From assembly GCA_016801845.1 (NCBI GenBank), contig CM028917.1:708001-772000 (forward strand): DNA of 64,000 nucleotides, given 5' to 3'. This DNA is from Polydactylus sextarius (taxonomy: Eukaryota > Chordata > Actinopteri > Polynemidae). The notes beneath the pieces are model-generated. The model ran no database searches. It was given only the letters and a program-made list of their open reading frames with translations, and had not been told where the DNA came from. The translations under genes and the position numbers were made by a program. This document shows, piece by piece, positions 54,201-64,000 of the stretch (position 1 is the first letter of the stretch; every line of letters starts with the position of its first letter).

Positions 54201-57200
54201 GGGAAACTGAATGAGTCTCTGTTACAGCAGCAGCCAGACGGTCCCCGCCATCACATGTGTGACGGGTGCTGGCGGCTCGGGTCCCTCCACCCCGAACAAA
54301 GGGCCAAGCTCCCACTGTCATTGCAATTCACAGGGACCCATTCCAGCTCTGCTCTCCATAGAAACACTTCCAAACAGGGAGCCGACAGGCTGCTGGGGGA
54401 CGTCAGAGCAGACTCAATCACCAATTTGTCTTACGGGGGACACAGAAAAGAAGCCTCCTGTGTTCCCAGTGTGTGTTTGTTTCTCACACACAGGCGAGCA
54501 GACAGACACACAGACAAATATTCTCGGTGATGAATAGCCGAGCTACACAAACACCAACATGCCCTTAATAACACTGATTTGTGCAGCAGGTCTCGGCTGA
54601 TTCTGCCTCCACAACTTCCTCAGGTCTGTCTGAGCGCCTGCATGTCCAAGCACAGTCCCACTTGCTGTCAGAACTCTCTTCTTTGTCTCTGCACAAACTA
54701 AACTTTCACTACACACAATATGAGTAATAAATAACAGGCTGCATGTCTGTGAATACACCTGGAGAGGAGGGGCTGCGGCCTCCTGTTGATCAGCATCACA
54801 GGGTGAGGGTGTAATTAGTCTGCGGTGGAGGATCAGCACTGAAAACTTGACGAAATGTAAAACTGCATGAGCCAGGAGTAAAGTATGTCAGCCATTGTTC
54901 AGACAGAGGAGAGCTAGATGCCTTTCTGTGTCATTACACATAACCTCCGGCTCTGTTCTTCTTCCGTGAATCTTTTCACAGCAACGCTCTGTCTTCAGAG
55001 TGTTGTTTCATCAGCTTGAGATAAGCGAGTGCCCCCAAAAATATAAAGACTCCATAGCACTGCCTGCACAAAAATAAAGAGGAAAAGCCATCCCAAAACT
55101 CAGCATTAGATGTTTGCAAAAGGACCATTTTGGGTAAATGTTTGTTTGACATCTTAATCAACATTTAATTCATCTAATTTAAGAATCACAGGGCGCCTAG
55201 ATAGCCAAATGGTTATGGCGCACCACTCTGGTGTATATATGCCATGCAGCTGTTTGACGGTTTGAATCTTAACCCGAGTTGATCTTTCCTGCGTGTCTTT
55301 GCCCAGCTCTCCTCCCCGTTTCCTGTCTCGCTACACTGTCTGTATCATCAAAGGTAAAAATGCCCAAAAAAAAAAAATATAAAAAAAAAAGCCAAAAATC
55401 ACTTCATCTAAACGTCACTAGTAATAAGTAACTGTGTTATTTGATGTTTAAGTACAGACACTAGAGTTACTAGGGGGTGACGGGTTGTCGTCCCCTGGAT
55501 ACTCAGGCAAGGGAATGACTGTCAACATTTTTTAATAGCTCATAACACACAAAGGTCAGATGTTTGATTGAATTGTTTGTCAGATGTGACCAAACCTGGA
55601 CCTGTTATCTTTGAAATTTTGCCCAAACTTTTTCTGGACTCCAACTATTTATCTGAAAAACATATTAAATAACAAGTTACTTTGATAGATTTGAAAGTGT
55701 ATTTCTAATCAAACTTTCATCTGTAAGAATGTGACATTTATATCTATTAACACTTTTTGTTGACAATGTGTGGACATACTGACATGTAATTTAAGAAACA
55801 AGACATAGTGATAACTGGTGATAACATGGACTGATTTCTACACGCAAGACTATGTGGTGATTATTTTTAGAAAGCTCTTAATGATGCGATGATCATGCTA
55901 CACATTGACAGCTTTTCTCTACTTTCCTCTACTCCATAGCACCATAGCAACAGTTTGCTATGTTTGCAAACATTAACTTAGAAAAAAACTCAGTGGGTCA
56001 GCTTCATGGACCCAAGCTAACTTTACTTGTCTCATGCAACAAAACGATGTCGCTCAGGCTCATGTTTCATCACGCCACCGACCATCAGTGTCTTTAATAA
56101 CACAGAAAGTTCAGAGTGCAGCAACAGAGGTGAAGAGAAAACGAGGAGATTTTCCCTGACAACAGGGTTCCTGTTTACTAATACAATCTGACCATCAATA
56201 TGAGCCCAGCTGCTGACGTGCCAGACGCTAAAGGATTGTGGGAACTTGTGTGTTTTAGGTGATGTTGTGCTTAGATGCAGCAGCATGATTACTGCAGCAG
56301 AGGCGGAGTCACCATCTGAGCTGTATCGCCTGGCGGCACTGATGAATAATGAAAAAATGTTTCCTGTCAGAGATCTACGTCCCCACGGAGGCCATTAGTC
56401 CCAACGTACACGCGCACGCAAAGAGTTAGAGTTCAGACATGCTAAACATGTCTGAAGAAGAGTTTAAACTAGAACTCTGTCCAGCATGATATATCTTATC
56501 TCTACAATCACCAAATATCCTACACAGAGGTAAATCAACTAGTCAATCAATTAACTGATCATCAACAATATTCAACAAATTTGGTAAGTGATTTGGGTAA
56601 TTTTTCAAGCTCCAGTTTTATATGATCACAAAATACAAATTTTAAGGTTTCAAACAGAAAAGACATCGTGAAGACAGAACAACCGTTTATTTTCATGCAC
56701 GCAGGAAATAAAAGATCACCAAACTACAAAATTACTACTTCATTTATGTAGAATAGAGTGCAGTGGTCAAATGAACCAATAATAACAAAATAAAACAAAA
56801 GTTGCAGCCATTACATACATCAAATCATCAGCTGCATCCTCTTTGGGGAGACTGGGCTAACGGGTTCTCTCTGTTTTCAAGCTTTAAGCTAAATTAACCA
56901 GCTGTGGGTTGAAGCTTCACATTTATTGTGGAGACACATCAGATGCATTATGAGAGAAGAATGGTAGTGAACACCAGAAAGATACAAATCACAACTGAAA
57001 AGTGAAAACAGGAAGCTGAGATTTGTGCGCTGGGTCTTTAGCCTCGAGTTGAAATGACAGACTTTATGCCAATTTCAACCATATTTGCAAGTAATCATGT
57101 GATCATGAGTTCAGCACTGCTCTTTGCAAACACTCCTGTCTAATTGTTTATAGTCCACTCCCCTGCTCTCTGACCTTTGATCCCCCCACCCCACCCCTTC

Positions 57201-59279
57201 TTTTGCCCTTTACAGGGCCAACAAAAGAGCCCAACACTTGATGGAGTGTTGTGGTCTGTGGTCACTCTAGCTGCTCTGTTTTACTGCCCCCTTAGACTCT
57301 GACTCTGCTTGACATCTCTTGTTGAGCATTTGTTCCATCAATGTCAAGTCAAAGCTTAACAATCTCATTTTAGCAGGAAGTTGTAAGTTCATCCAGTATC
57401 ATGCACAGAGCTGAATTATAACTTTCTGCTTCAACTGTATTATGTTCAGGTCACATCCATATACAGCATTAAAGTAACAGTATGGTGTTGTTTAATATTC
57501 TTGTTACTGACTCTATAAAAAGAACAAAAAAATCAGTGTGTGACTGCTCAGTCTAAGGCTGCAGGATGCAGAAACCTTCTGAGATTACTCAGAAGGACCA
57601 TTAAAACCTCCAAAACATATCTAGACATCTGGATGTCCAATGAGGTGCACTAGAAACCCTCTGAGGATTCTGGGAACTCTTATATGAACACTTAAAGCTT
57701 CACAAAGACCTCACCAGAAAATTCAAACAGATACAACAAATTGTCTCCGGACTCCCCCTTCCTTGTCACTCCTCTACAGACAAGGTACTGACATTTTTTG
57801 TCGATATCCGATATGCCCATATTGTCCAAACACTTATTTTCTGATTCCGATATCAACTGATGTCAATACAGATGTTTTTTTTTCACAAAACTAATTTTAG
57901 GTCACATCACATATCTCCTGTCAAACAGACGCTTCTGCTCTCACGCACACAAATGCATGCACACACACATGCACGTACACACACACACCATTGTGATGAT
58001 TTAATAAACGGTGACTTAACTCAAAGTATTGGCACCAAGGAGAAGCCTGGTGGCATTTCCAAAGAGCGACCCTTTGGTTTATTTATAAATGACAAAATAA
58101 TGACTTTTTCAATGAGACAAATACAAAATACACATGCTAGTCAAGTGAGGGAAAAGTGTGATGTGGCACTCTACCCATGCCCCCTGCTTCCAGAGGTACC
58201 ACAGTCTGATGGATTACTAGGTAGAGTGAACCACACAACTCAACAGACTAATAAAAGTAATAAAATAACACATTTGCGGGTTTTTTCTTCTTTCTCAAAA
58301 CTTGCGTGCAGAAGTCACACAGTACACACAATACAAAGAAAAGTTATTTCAAAACAGTAGAGGCTCACATTTTTTGCTCCCTCAAAAAATGCAGTGGTAG
58401 GGTAAAGAATACTAGAGAAAATATAGGACGTTTAAGGCTGATTGAAAGTAAAACCCATTATGTGTTTGTGAGCCTCAAACCAAGTCTTTCCTTGGGGATT
58501 CCTTTAATGTGTCATGTGTCTGTCAACCTCATTGTGGTGCTAAAGATTCACCAGTCAATAACCATCCTCTGAGGACTATGAATGTTTACCTCTAAGTTCA
58601 CAGCGATCTACTGTACACATGTTGACATATTTCATTCTGGACCAGAGTCACAGTGACTTATGCACCATCTACAAATGCCAATTTAAAACTCACGGATACC
58701 AACAAACAACAGGCAGCTGCAGAGACACTTGTACCGACGTGTACTGAGACATTTTCCAGTCAGGAGGGAAACAGTCGATGTTAGAGATGTTACACAGAGG
58801 ATATTAAAAACTTTTCACAAAGAGAAATATTAATGAGCAGAGACTAAACTTCCAGGCTAATGAGCCTCACAGGGGAAACTGAACCAAGCAGTCTCTCATA
58901 GACTGATGGGGCAAACACACTGAGGCTCAGGGTTCAAGCAGGGAAGGTAACAAAGAACCTTTAAATGTTGCTTTGATGCCAGTCTGACAATGACACCACC
59001 TGAATGTGCCAACTCATCTGAACAGGCCTAAGAAGAACCTAACAAGTCTTTTCGTGTTTCAGCTTTGGCTTCCAGCTCCATAGCAGCAGCACAAGTTATT
59101 GCAGAGTGGAAACAGTTTTATAGGTGCAGAGGGACCAGTGTAATGACTGGACATGCACTACAACTCTCTCACTAAGAGAATTCCACCCAAAAAAATGTCT
59201 TTTTATAGGATTGACTTCATCACTTACCCATCTGAGTCTTGGTAGTTCACATTCAGTCTCTTGGTGGACCCGAGCAACT
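32593..59279 (-). CDS. caskin2: caskin2, CASK-interacting protein 2 (5' exon missing from window)
   Basis: Twenty in-frame exons: 59228-59279, 50829-50926, 50283-50428, 49845-49940, 48449-48579, 47268-47376, 45961-46069, 44664-44758, 42323-42440, 41215-41388, 39883-39957, 38909-39045, 38243-38309, 37773-37870, 37206-37316, 36102-36203, 35875-36013, 34081-35775, 32938-33223 and 32593-32689 (TGA 32593-32595). Together they give 1,311 codons. The order is six ankyrin repeats (about residues 1-245), SH3 (about 250-318), linker, two SAM domains (about 502-570 and 573-640), a proline-rich region and a conserved C-terminus (LDDIGNMFDDLADQLDAMLD). Caskins are cytoplasmic, multidomain scaffolds. CASKIN2 rather than CASKIN1 is indicated by FAEEGNLTIKQRPK, ERNLPEG, SQESI...RSRGSG and the LD ending. 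The start-codon exon (the MG-EQ-L exon of the family) was not found in 59280-64000. Confidence 0.95.
34081..35775 (-). CDS. caskin2: caskin2 proline-rich region exon (1,695 nt)
   Basis: One long exon starts with the end of SAM2 (GHQKKLMLAVKKL). It continues with MLTFQDSELSAELQ, SQESIDTRSRGSGRSQEP, ERNLPEG, SYATLTRKPGRS, RSQSFAVRARKKGPPPPPPK (polyproline, SH3/EVH1/profilin-type ligand; about 34870-34920), FAEEGNLTIKQRPKAPGPP, ESDTVKRRHKPK and PPLSPKPPAVAPKPVRHS. It is Ser/Pro-rich, low in hydrophobic residues and probably disordered. The motif order follows human CASKIN2. Confidence 0.95.
35875..37316 (-). CDS. caskin2: caskin2 tandem SAM-domain exons
   Basis: 37206-37316 encodes AIYQWLSDFQLEQYTGNFIS and GYDVPTISRMTPE. 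36102-36203 encodes DLTAIGVTKPGHRKKISIEI. 35875-36013 encodes SDLGEWLSAIGLPQYHKKLS and LTWEDLQEIGITKLG. These form two sterile-alpha-motif domains, which in caskins oligomerise. The introns cut between the helices of SAM1 at phase 0. Confidence 0.96.
37941..37981 (-). repeat. partial duplicate of a caskin2 linker exon inside an intron
   Basis: gctgggtgggcagagaggc is identical to plus-strand text within the exon 41215-41388 (41351 region). The flanks are also similar (gtgctgggacaagtgcc-like against gtgccgggatagggtgcc). It lies just upstream (transcript sense) of exon 37773-37870 with no usable frame of its own. Confidence 0.5.
38243..39045 (-). CDS. caskin2: caskin2 linker exons before SAM1
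   Basis: 38909-39045 encodes GDRNSVGSTGSVGSTRSAGS then GQSTESNN, a Ser/Gly-rich block conserved with human CASKIN2. 38243-38309 encodes TVPPAADPGASADLNKQPDH. The next exon, 37773-37870, encodes RRQMVAMQRPAEQSF and LLDGK before SAM1. Phases join as 2-0, 0-1, 1-0. Function is unknown; the region is probably disordered. Confidence 0.9.
38725..38855 (-). repeat. interspersed repeat X, minus-strand copy
   Basis: aggggcaggtcgtccactga, ccagcaggtcgatagtttga and ggacaagatactct are the reverse complement of the repeat X 3' half. It lies in the caskin2 intron 38310-38908. Confidence 0.5.
39046..39882 (-). other. caskin2 intron downstream of the CASK-motif exon
   Basis: This 837-bp intron is moderately GC-rich. 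A proline-rich minus-strand ORF in it (39070-39396) lacks supporting splice context and is treated as chance. Confidence 0.6.
39883..39957 (-). CDS. caskin2: caskin2 75-nt exon with CASK-binding-like IWVLR motif
   Basis: The exon is bounded by gtgtgatag and gtaagagtc on the minus strand. It encodes LSPSRLSQSGCPFEDIWVLR then DSCH, with EDIWVLRD at 39916-39893. CASKIN1 has EEIWVLRKP and Mint1 has a similar IWVMR segment; these bind the CaMK-like domain of CASK (family knowledge). Both borders are phase 1, so the frame continues with the exon in or out (a GCT Ala codon forms at the junction). The GLSP start aligns with GLSP in human CASKIN2, where the IWVLR part is absent as far as I recall. Confidence 0.85.
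41215..41388 (-). CDS. caskin2: caskin2 linker exon after SH3
   Basis: This 174-nt, phase 1-1 exon encodes GTLSRHASLPTQRQQLLSRV then SDDSYTLYSPP-like text (QTDDSYTLYSPPTHVVLPLA). SRHASLP resembles a basophilic-kinase site (R-x-A-S; inferred). It is phase-symmetric and so potentially a cassette. Confidence 0.88.
42323..44758 (-). CDS. caskin2: caskin2 SH3-domain exons
   Basis: 44664-44758 encodes ATGVLQVRALKDYWNLHDPT then ALNIRAGDIIM. 42323-42440 encodes VLEQHSDGRWKGHIHDSTRG, TDRVGFFPPSIVEVI and SRRNG. The ALKDYW start, the DGRWKG block and the GFFPPSIVEVI end mark an SH3 fold. The usual aromatic ALYDY surface is altered (ALKDYWNLHD), as in human caskins, so classical PxxP binding is doubtful. 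The upstream acceptor was chosen because it supplies the ATGVLQ residues matching human ASGILK. Confidence 0.95.
42441..44663 (-). other. caskin2 intron splitting the SH3 domain
   Basis: 2.2 kb with no recognised exon or transposon. A C-rich stretch is near 43050-43075. Confidence 0.6.
45961..50926 (-). CDS. caskin2: caskin2 ankyrin-repeat exons
   Basis: Six exons carry ankyrin units: FSALHHAALTGTTELLSALL (50829-50926), RPLHYAAWQGKGESVLMLLR and HIPLHLAAQYGHYEV (50283-50428), KKTPLDLACEFGRVK (49845-49940), TTPLHLAARNGHKDIIR (48449-48579), SGTALHEAALYGKTEVVRLL (47268-47376) and QTALDIVNQFTTSHASKDIK (45961-46069). The TPLHLAA-type cores are intact. Ankyrin repeats in caskins are protein-binding scaffolds. 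Phases are consistent throughout. Confidence 0.96.
46931..47200 (+). repeat. interspersed repeat X, copy 2
   Basis: aaatggtaaatgttctgtac at the start. The end carries aatcaaaccaccgaccttct, gaataatggacgacc and cctcctgagccacagcc. Same order as 7555-7790. It lies in the caskin2 intron 46070-47267, ending about 70 bp from an ankyrin exon. Confidence 0.6.
47835..47955. repeat. three-arm inverted-repeat array in caskin2 intron
   Basis: Arm A tgctgatctggaacaccc (47835-47852), inverted arm B 47862-47890 (ttccagatcagcagattcat...) and arm C 47922-47950. B and C are complementary at 28 of 29 positions. A repeats the end of C directly and can also pair with B. Confidence 0.9.
55191..55378 (+). repeat. 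tRNA-derived SINE, copy 3
   Basis: gcctagatagccaaatggtt (box A region) and acggtttgaatctt (box B region), then cctgtctcgctacactgtct and an A-rich tail. Confidence 0.6.
57590..57720 (-). repeat. degenerate GGTTCT-type repeat, copy B (fragment)
   Basis: Reverse-complement words resemble 19620-20165: gaaaccttctgagatt, ggaccattaaaacctcc, agaaaccctctgagg. Weak, by eye. Confidence 0.3.
57780..57910 (+). repeat. interspersed repeat with GATATC/CCGATAT words
   Basis: gtcgatatccgatatgccca then gattccgatatcaactgatg resembles the end of a dispersed DNA-transposon-derived repeat common in fish (possibly hAT-type). Boundaries and class are uncertain. Confidence 0.4.
59228..59279 (-). CDS. caskin2: caskin2 exon before the ankyrin repeats
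   Basis: This 52-nt exon encodes LLGSTKRLNVNYQDSDG with split codons at both ends. Human caskins have KLLGSTKxxNVNxQDxDG directly before FSALHHAAL. It needs one base from the missing upstream exon. Confidence 0.92.
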
Positions 59280-62200
59280 CTGAAAAACAAGAAAAGAATA
59301 TAATAATATTAAATCATTATATGTAACCAATATGATGACCTAACATCTGGATTATTATATCCGGATTGGGTGTCATAGATAAATGTCAATGACAGACAGT
59401 TGTCCAGACAGTTGTTGTTTAAGGTTGAGTTATGCTTCTACGACTGTGTACTGCACGGCCACGTAGTCGGATCGATGCAGCCGTGAACTCTTTCGAAGTT
59501 TTCCGTCGGCTGGTAAGTGTCATAAAGCAATTCACGGAGAGGGGGTCAGACAGCCTACACAACGACGCAGAGCACCCTACATCATGTGTTTTCTAGACTC
59601 TCTGTGGGCTAGAAAACATCCGGCGACAAAGTAGGAAGAAGCCTCTAGACATAAAAATTGGTGCAAGTGCATTTTACTAACAAACATCCAATCAGAGAGT
59701 TTCACAGTCAGTTGTGTGCTCTGCTAATAGTGACTAGTATTAGAGAGTAAACATACATATCTTTAAAGAGAGACAGCCTATTTCCTGGTGAGTGAGTGGC
59801 AAGTGAAGTTTTCCACTGTTCTGGTAATACATTTTTGTTCATAAACAAGATTTTTAAATCATTTATTAATATATAAAACATATTCAATTCAATGTATTTA
59901 AAAATCAAACGGATTCCTGTTTTTCCATATTGCAAGCATGAAGCATGCACTGTGACAGCCAGGAGAACAGCAAAACAAATACGCAAATATTAGTGAGCAT
60001 GTTAATATAAGTTATTATAATTGCTGTACAGTTACACATCTGTAAGACAGCTCATTTTCTCAGGGGCCACTAGTCAGCTGACCGAGGTCCTGCAAGGATA
60101 TTCCTCTCGCATGACTTTGGTATTTTGAGCTCATCATAGGTGACAGCTGTAATTCTCAGCGGTTTGACAGATGTTGTCCCTAGTTTATTGCTGCCAGAAA
60201 GACGTTTGGAGACACTGTGAAACCATTTTCACACAAACTCTTTGCCGGTCTCTCGCTGCCTCAATCTGTATTTTCACTTAAGATCAGAACATCACTGAAA
60301 ATCACACAACACAAACATATCAAAGCAGCGATAAGGACCTTGTTATCATAAAACTTTATTATAAAACTTCTAAAACTATATGTTGGAACTTTTCTGTGAC
60401 AATTAGAACCTTAATAAGATTCAAGGAAAGTCCCAGATGACCACCATGACCGCTACAGCCTCTTAAAGGACTTCCATATTCACTTGAACTTTGTTCTAAA
60501 ATCTTCTAAAACTATCGAGAGAAGTGAACGCTTCTTAAAACTTCTTAAAAATTCACAAACCACCCTAAAGGACCCTAGAGCCCTCCCATCAATTAAGACT
60601 ACTAGAACCTCTTTAATGATTATGAGAACCTCTGACAGATAGAAAGCTTTTGCAATAAAAACTAGGCTATGGATTGGCTAGGCTATAGGCTATATCCACT
60701 GCATCATGTCATATAGTTTAGATAATGTGTTCTTGCTCAGTTGTAATCATAGTGCAGCAGCCAATCAGAGGCAGGATGCAGGATAAACACATCTGCGTTC
60801 TCACCAATTCCACCAGAACTCTGTTTAAAACGTTTTTTTGCCAGGGTTGTCTATCAAACTTTCGAAATGAGCAATATTCACATAATTACTGATCCTGAAA
60901 CTGGACAAGAGATGGACTTCAGGACATGTTCTAACTACAGGGCATCTTTAAGAATTAAAAAAATAATGTGACATACCAAGAAAAAAAAAAGACACTGGTT
61001 CATATACAGTAAATTTCACAGACTATTAACTGTGGATATTATACTATTAACAGATCTGGTTTTATTTTGATTCCTCTGACTTTTATTTACCTTAAATAAG
61101 ATCATATGAGAAACAAGTTTGTTTATAGCATGTGAGCGTTACGATCTGGTATCTGTGAGTAAGGGCTTTAAAGGAGTATGGGAGTTTTCTTTGTGTCTGG
61201 TTTGACTGCACGACACCCTGGAGGATAACAGGACAACATAGGTACAGGGCATCTGGTCTCAGTGACAGCCAGTGACCCAGGAAGGGATAGACTGGAGATC
61301 ACAGGTTCTTCAGGTTCCAACACTCTCCCTTTGCCCTGGTGTCACTAGAGAAAATCCAACCAAAGATATGTGGCTGCACCCTGCTGAGAGTTTGTTCACC
61401 AGATAGAGACACCTTCTAAATCCTGTGTGTGTCTCCGCTGGACCTCCTGAAGAAACTCCATTAGCCTCTGACCTGGGTCTGGCTTCCACGTCTGTGTTGG
61501 AGTCTCAGAGGATGATCGCCTGTTGAGGAAACTCAACGGCTCTTTTATCTCATGCCAGACAGACTCCCTGCTTCTCCTCTTCCCGCGGGCTCTTCAGGCC
61601 ACAAATTCCCAGTGTGGACAAAGTTTGCGACCTGGTCAAGTGAGACGTCCAGCAGCTCCTGCTCTGCTCTGCAGCCTCAGCTGGACTCACTCACTGGAAT
61701 CTTGCCATTCAGCCCTTTAAACTGGTTGGACTTTCGGACAGTCTGTGCTCTGTTCATGTACAGTGGTGGCCCTGCCTGCATCTAATCAGCATGTCATTAT
61801 AATGCCACGGTCAGTGACTCTGCACTGTAAGTCAGAAAGCTTCATTCAGGCTGAGCCGCTGCTCCTGAATCATCAGACAATCATAGTTCTGTGCAGGGAC
61901 ATAGCTACAGCCCAGCACATCACAGAAACCAGTGTAACAACCGCTAATCCAGTTACTGTCAGGTTGTGCAGGAACACGATTCAGTAGGACTGGAGAAGAC
62001 ACGAGACACGTAAACTGGTCTCTAACGAGGTTCTCTGTGTGAGTGTGTCTGATGAATACAGAACAGGGAAAATGATTAGACACAGCTGGGAGACTAAAAC
62101 TGTAACAGTTTCAGTCAGTGTGAAGAGAAACCCAGCTGACGAGCTACATGAGAAATATTAACAGCCAATATCAGCTGATGAGGCCACCATCACGTACAGT

Positions 62201-64000
62201 ATGTGTCGCCTGATCAGTAAGAAGCTTCAGTAGGGACATGTAAATCAGCTGTCTCCGTCCCAAATATCTGATCCTTATATCTAAAACCTTGAAACAGAGT
62301 GTGACTTTTTAAAAGGTTTTATTAGATTCAAAGAAATTAAAAAAGAAAATAAGAAAAATTACATAGGATCCTTAATTTTTGTGTTAAAACAGCGCAAAAC
62401 ACAACAAAATCTTAAAATAAGTTCAGGGTGGGGTATGACGGGGTATGTCCTGATTTCTACAGCAGCCTGTTGTCATGGTGTAAATAGGCACTGAAGGCAA
62501 GTATTATGCTACTGTGGTGTTGGAGTTTACTATCAGAGTTCACAAGAGGTTAAAGGTCAGTCAGCAGGGGCTTTGCAGGGGTGGATGGGAAAAAATTCAA
62601 CCGAGAATTCCACCAACCGAACAGAGGGAAAGCGCCGCAACAAAACCCAACCTCCTATGATGCCCCCCCCCTCCAGACTCCACAACAACAGAGCGTTTGA
62701 AGTGTTTTAAGATCTCGCGGAAACGCAGCAGGCATTCCTGCTGGGGATCGGAGCTTTGATAATGACCTGGATTTTATAATTAATGGGAATAAATCAGCAA
62801 ACGATGTGAGAAAAAAATTAAAACGCAGACAGTGAAGAAAGGGGATATGAAAACTGCGTTCTCCTCCTGAACATACTGTATTAAAAACGTCAGCAAATAA
62901 AAACACCAGCTGAAAGGTTTCGCACATGAAGCAAAGCCACTCCTGATGGACCTGCCTTTAAAAAACTCCCTCTTGTTTGTTTGTTCATGATGAAGTAAGA
63001 TGTGTGTAAAGCAGCAGCTGAAGTCTCAGCGCCTCATCTGCACGTTCTAATGAGTCTCTTTCCACAAAGTTAGCACTGGTTCTTGAACTACATCTATTCA
63101 AGATTCTTTAAAACTTGGTGCCATCTTGCAAACTACACCACGGTTGCACAGATTTTGAATGTCGTAAACAGACGGCAACACGCGGCTGATGTTGTCCCAG
63201 TTCAATTCCAGCTTGAAGACAATGAACTCTATGGCTCCTGCTGAGAACTGACGTTTCAGTTTAAATCCTCCAAAGGCTTCATAATTAGCTGTGTAAACCA
63301 GCCCTGACATTGATGGAAAAGTAAGAATTGTATATAAAGATGCACCATTGACCCCCTGACTTGTTGAAAACATAAATCCATAACAACTATGATGTGGTCC
63401 CCAAACATTGACGCCAATGTGATTTTAATGTGACGGCAATCAAACAAGACGTCACTTGTTTTATTCTCAAGATTTTATGGATATTTTAGGTACAATTTTG
63501 CGCTACATTCTGTCAGAAACTTGACTGTTGTTGGTCAGTTTGTAAATCACAAATAAAGCCTCCTCAAAGTGTTGCAGATTACCCAGGCTGATCTGATATC
63601 AAGCCCCATTCATCAGTCCGCTGACAGCCCGGGTAATCACCAGCTGATGCTAAATATTGTAGCCGACGGTCGTCTTCAGGCTATCATCATCTGCTGCACA
63701 TTTGCTCAAAGTTATTTTTACTGCTGTTTATGGAGCAAGGCGGAGAGGCCCGCAGCCGAGCGCCACTCTGTTTCAGCTCCAACATTTTGCAGGGACTCTG
63801 CCTCTTTTTATAATTTCAGCTGAAAGTTTAACGTCCCGTGGATTTGCCGCCACAAGAATGCAGCTAGGAGGAGGGAGACGGGGTTTCTGCAAGAGTCTGC
63901 AAATCCGAGAGGTCTCATTGGGATCAGGCCCATGGATCGCAGTCTCAGGCTGAAAGAGAATCTGTTGTAAAAAATCTCCTCGACTAAAATTAGACAACCA
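59280..64000 (-). other. caskin2 upstream intron (incomplete)
   Basis: At least 4.7 kb with no recognisable start-codon exon. It contains reverse-oriented GGTTCT-type repeat (60340-60650) and a GC-richer segment at 63560-63800. A 91-codon minus-strand ORF (63098-63373) was not recognised. Confidence 0.55.
60340..60650 (-). repeat. degenerate GGTTCT-type repeat, copy C
   Basis: Plus-strand words tagaaccttaataag, ctagagccctcccatc, actagaacctctttaatgat and gagaacctctgaca are reverse complements of copy A words such as gatggtgggagggttctag and aggttctaatgatcata. Confidence 0.4.

Larger units (their letters stand above)
50927..59227 (-). other. large caskin2 intron (8.3 kb)
   Basis: Separates the LLGSTKRLNVNYQDSDG exon from the first full ankyrin exon. 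It contains a SINE (55191-55378), GGTTCT-type repeat text (57590-57720) and a GATATC-rich interspersed repeat (about 57780-57910). A GC-richer segment at 54165-54480 may be a conserved non-coding element. No other exon was recognised. Confidence 0.65.

Noticed and set aside
54168..54537. Two overlapping plus-strand ORFs of more than 100 codons
   Set aside because: Low-complexity, no recognised domain, inside a caskin2 intron; a chance result of GC-richer DNA.
32593..59279. Assignment as caskin1
   Set aside because: The IWVLR exon is caskin1-like, but FAEEGNLTIKQRPK, ERNLPEG, the GDRNSVGS block and the C-terminal QLDAMLD match CASKIN2.
63098..63373. 91-codon minus-strand ORF as the missing first caskin2 exon
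   Set aside because: Sequence does not resemble the caskin N-terminus (MG-EQ-L...AVK) and it ends in its own stop without a donor.

Overview
The window is nuclear DNA of a ray-finned (teleost, probably percomorph) fish. It carries intron-containing vertebrate genes with GT-AG splice sites, L2-type non-LTR retrotransposons, a BEL/Pao fragment, a tRNA-derived SINE, a mariner-type MITE and many microsatellites. There is no prokaryotic, viral or CRISPR content. Three protein-coding genes are supported, and their exon phases were checked by hand.

Layout. (1) 1-2981, plus strand: the 3' end of prrt2 (CD225/dispanin domain; 5' part outside the window). (2) 2982-15770: gene-poor, repeat-rich DNA with a long ATG/GAT microsatellite, a BEL/Pao protease remnant and a 1.9-kb L2 inserted into an older repeat. 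(3) 15770-about 29000, minus strand: a complete mvp gene (major vault protein, 16 coding exons, 887 aa, one 5' non-coding exon) with a TATA-less promoter near 29000-29300. (4) 29330-30465: a short intergenic stretch with a mariner-like MITE. (5) 30466 to beyond 59279, minus strand: caskin2 (ankyrin-SH3-SAM-SAM-proline-rich scaffold). Twenty coding exons (1,311 codons) are resolved. The exon with the start codon was not found and probably lies beyond the right edge.

prrt2 and mvp are close neighbours on human 16p11.2, which supports the prrt2 call. Here they are tail to tail, so one is inverted relative to human. caskin2 is on human chromosome 17, so the mvp-caskin2 pair is a different synteny. 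The three genes are not an operon and have unrelated roles: synaptic membrane protein, vault particle shell, and scaffold.

Most interesting points: a 75-nt phase-neutral caskin2 exon encoding an IWVLR motif like the CASK-binding motif of CASKIN1 and Mint1; a UG-repeat directly at the 3' splice site of an in-frame-skippable mvp exon; an acidic insertion in mvp; several inverted repeats and nested elements; and an unclassified GGTTCT-rich repeat family. No new multi-gene biological system was found.
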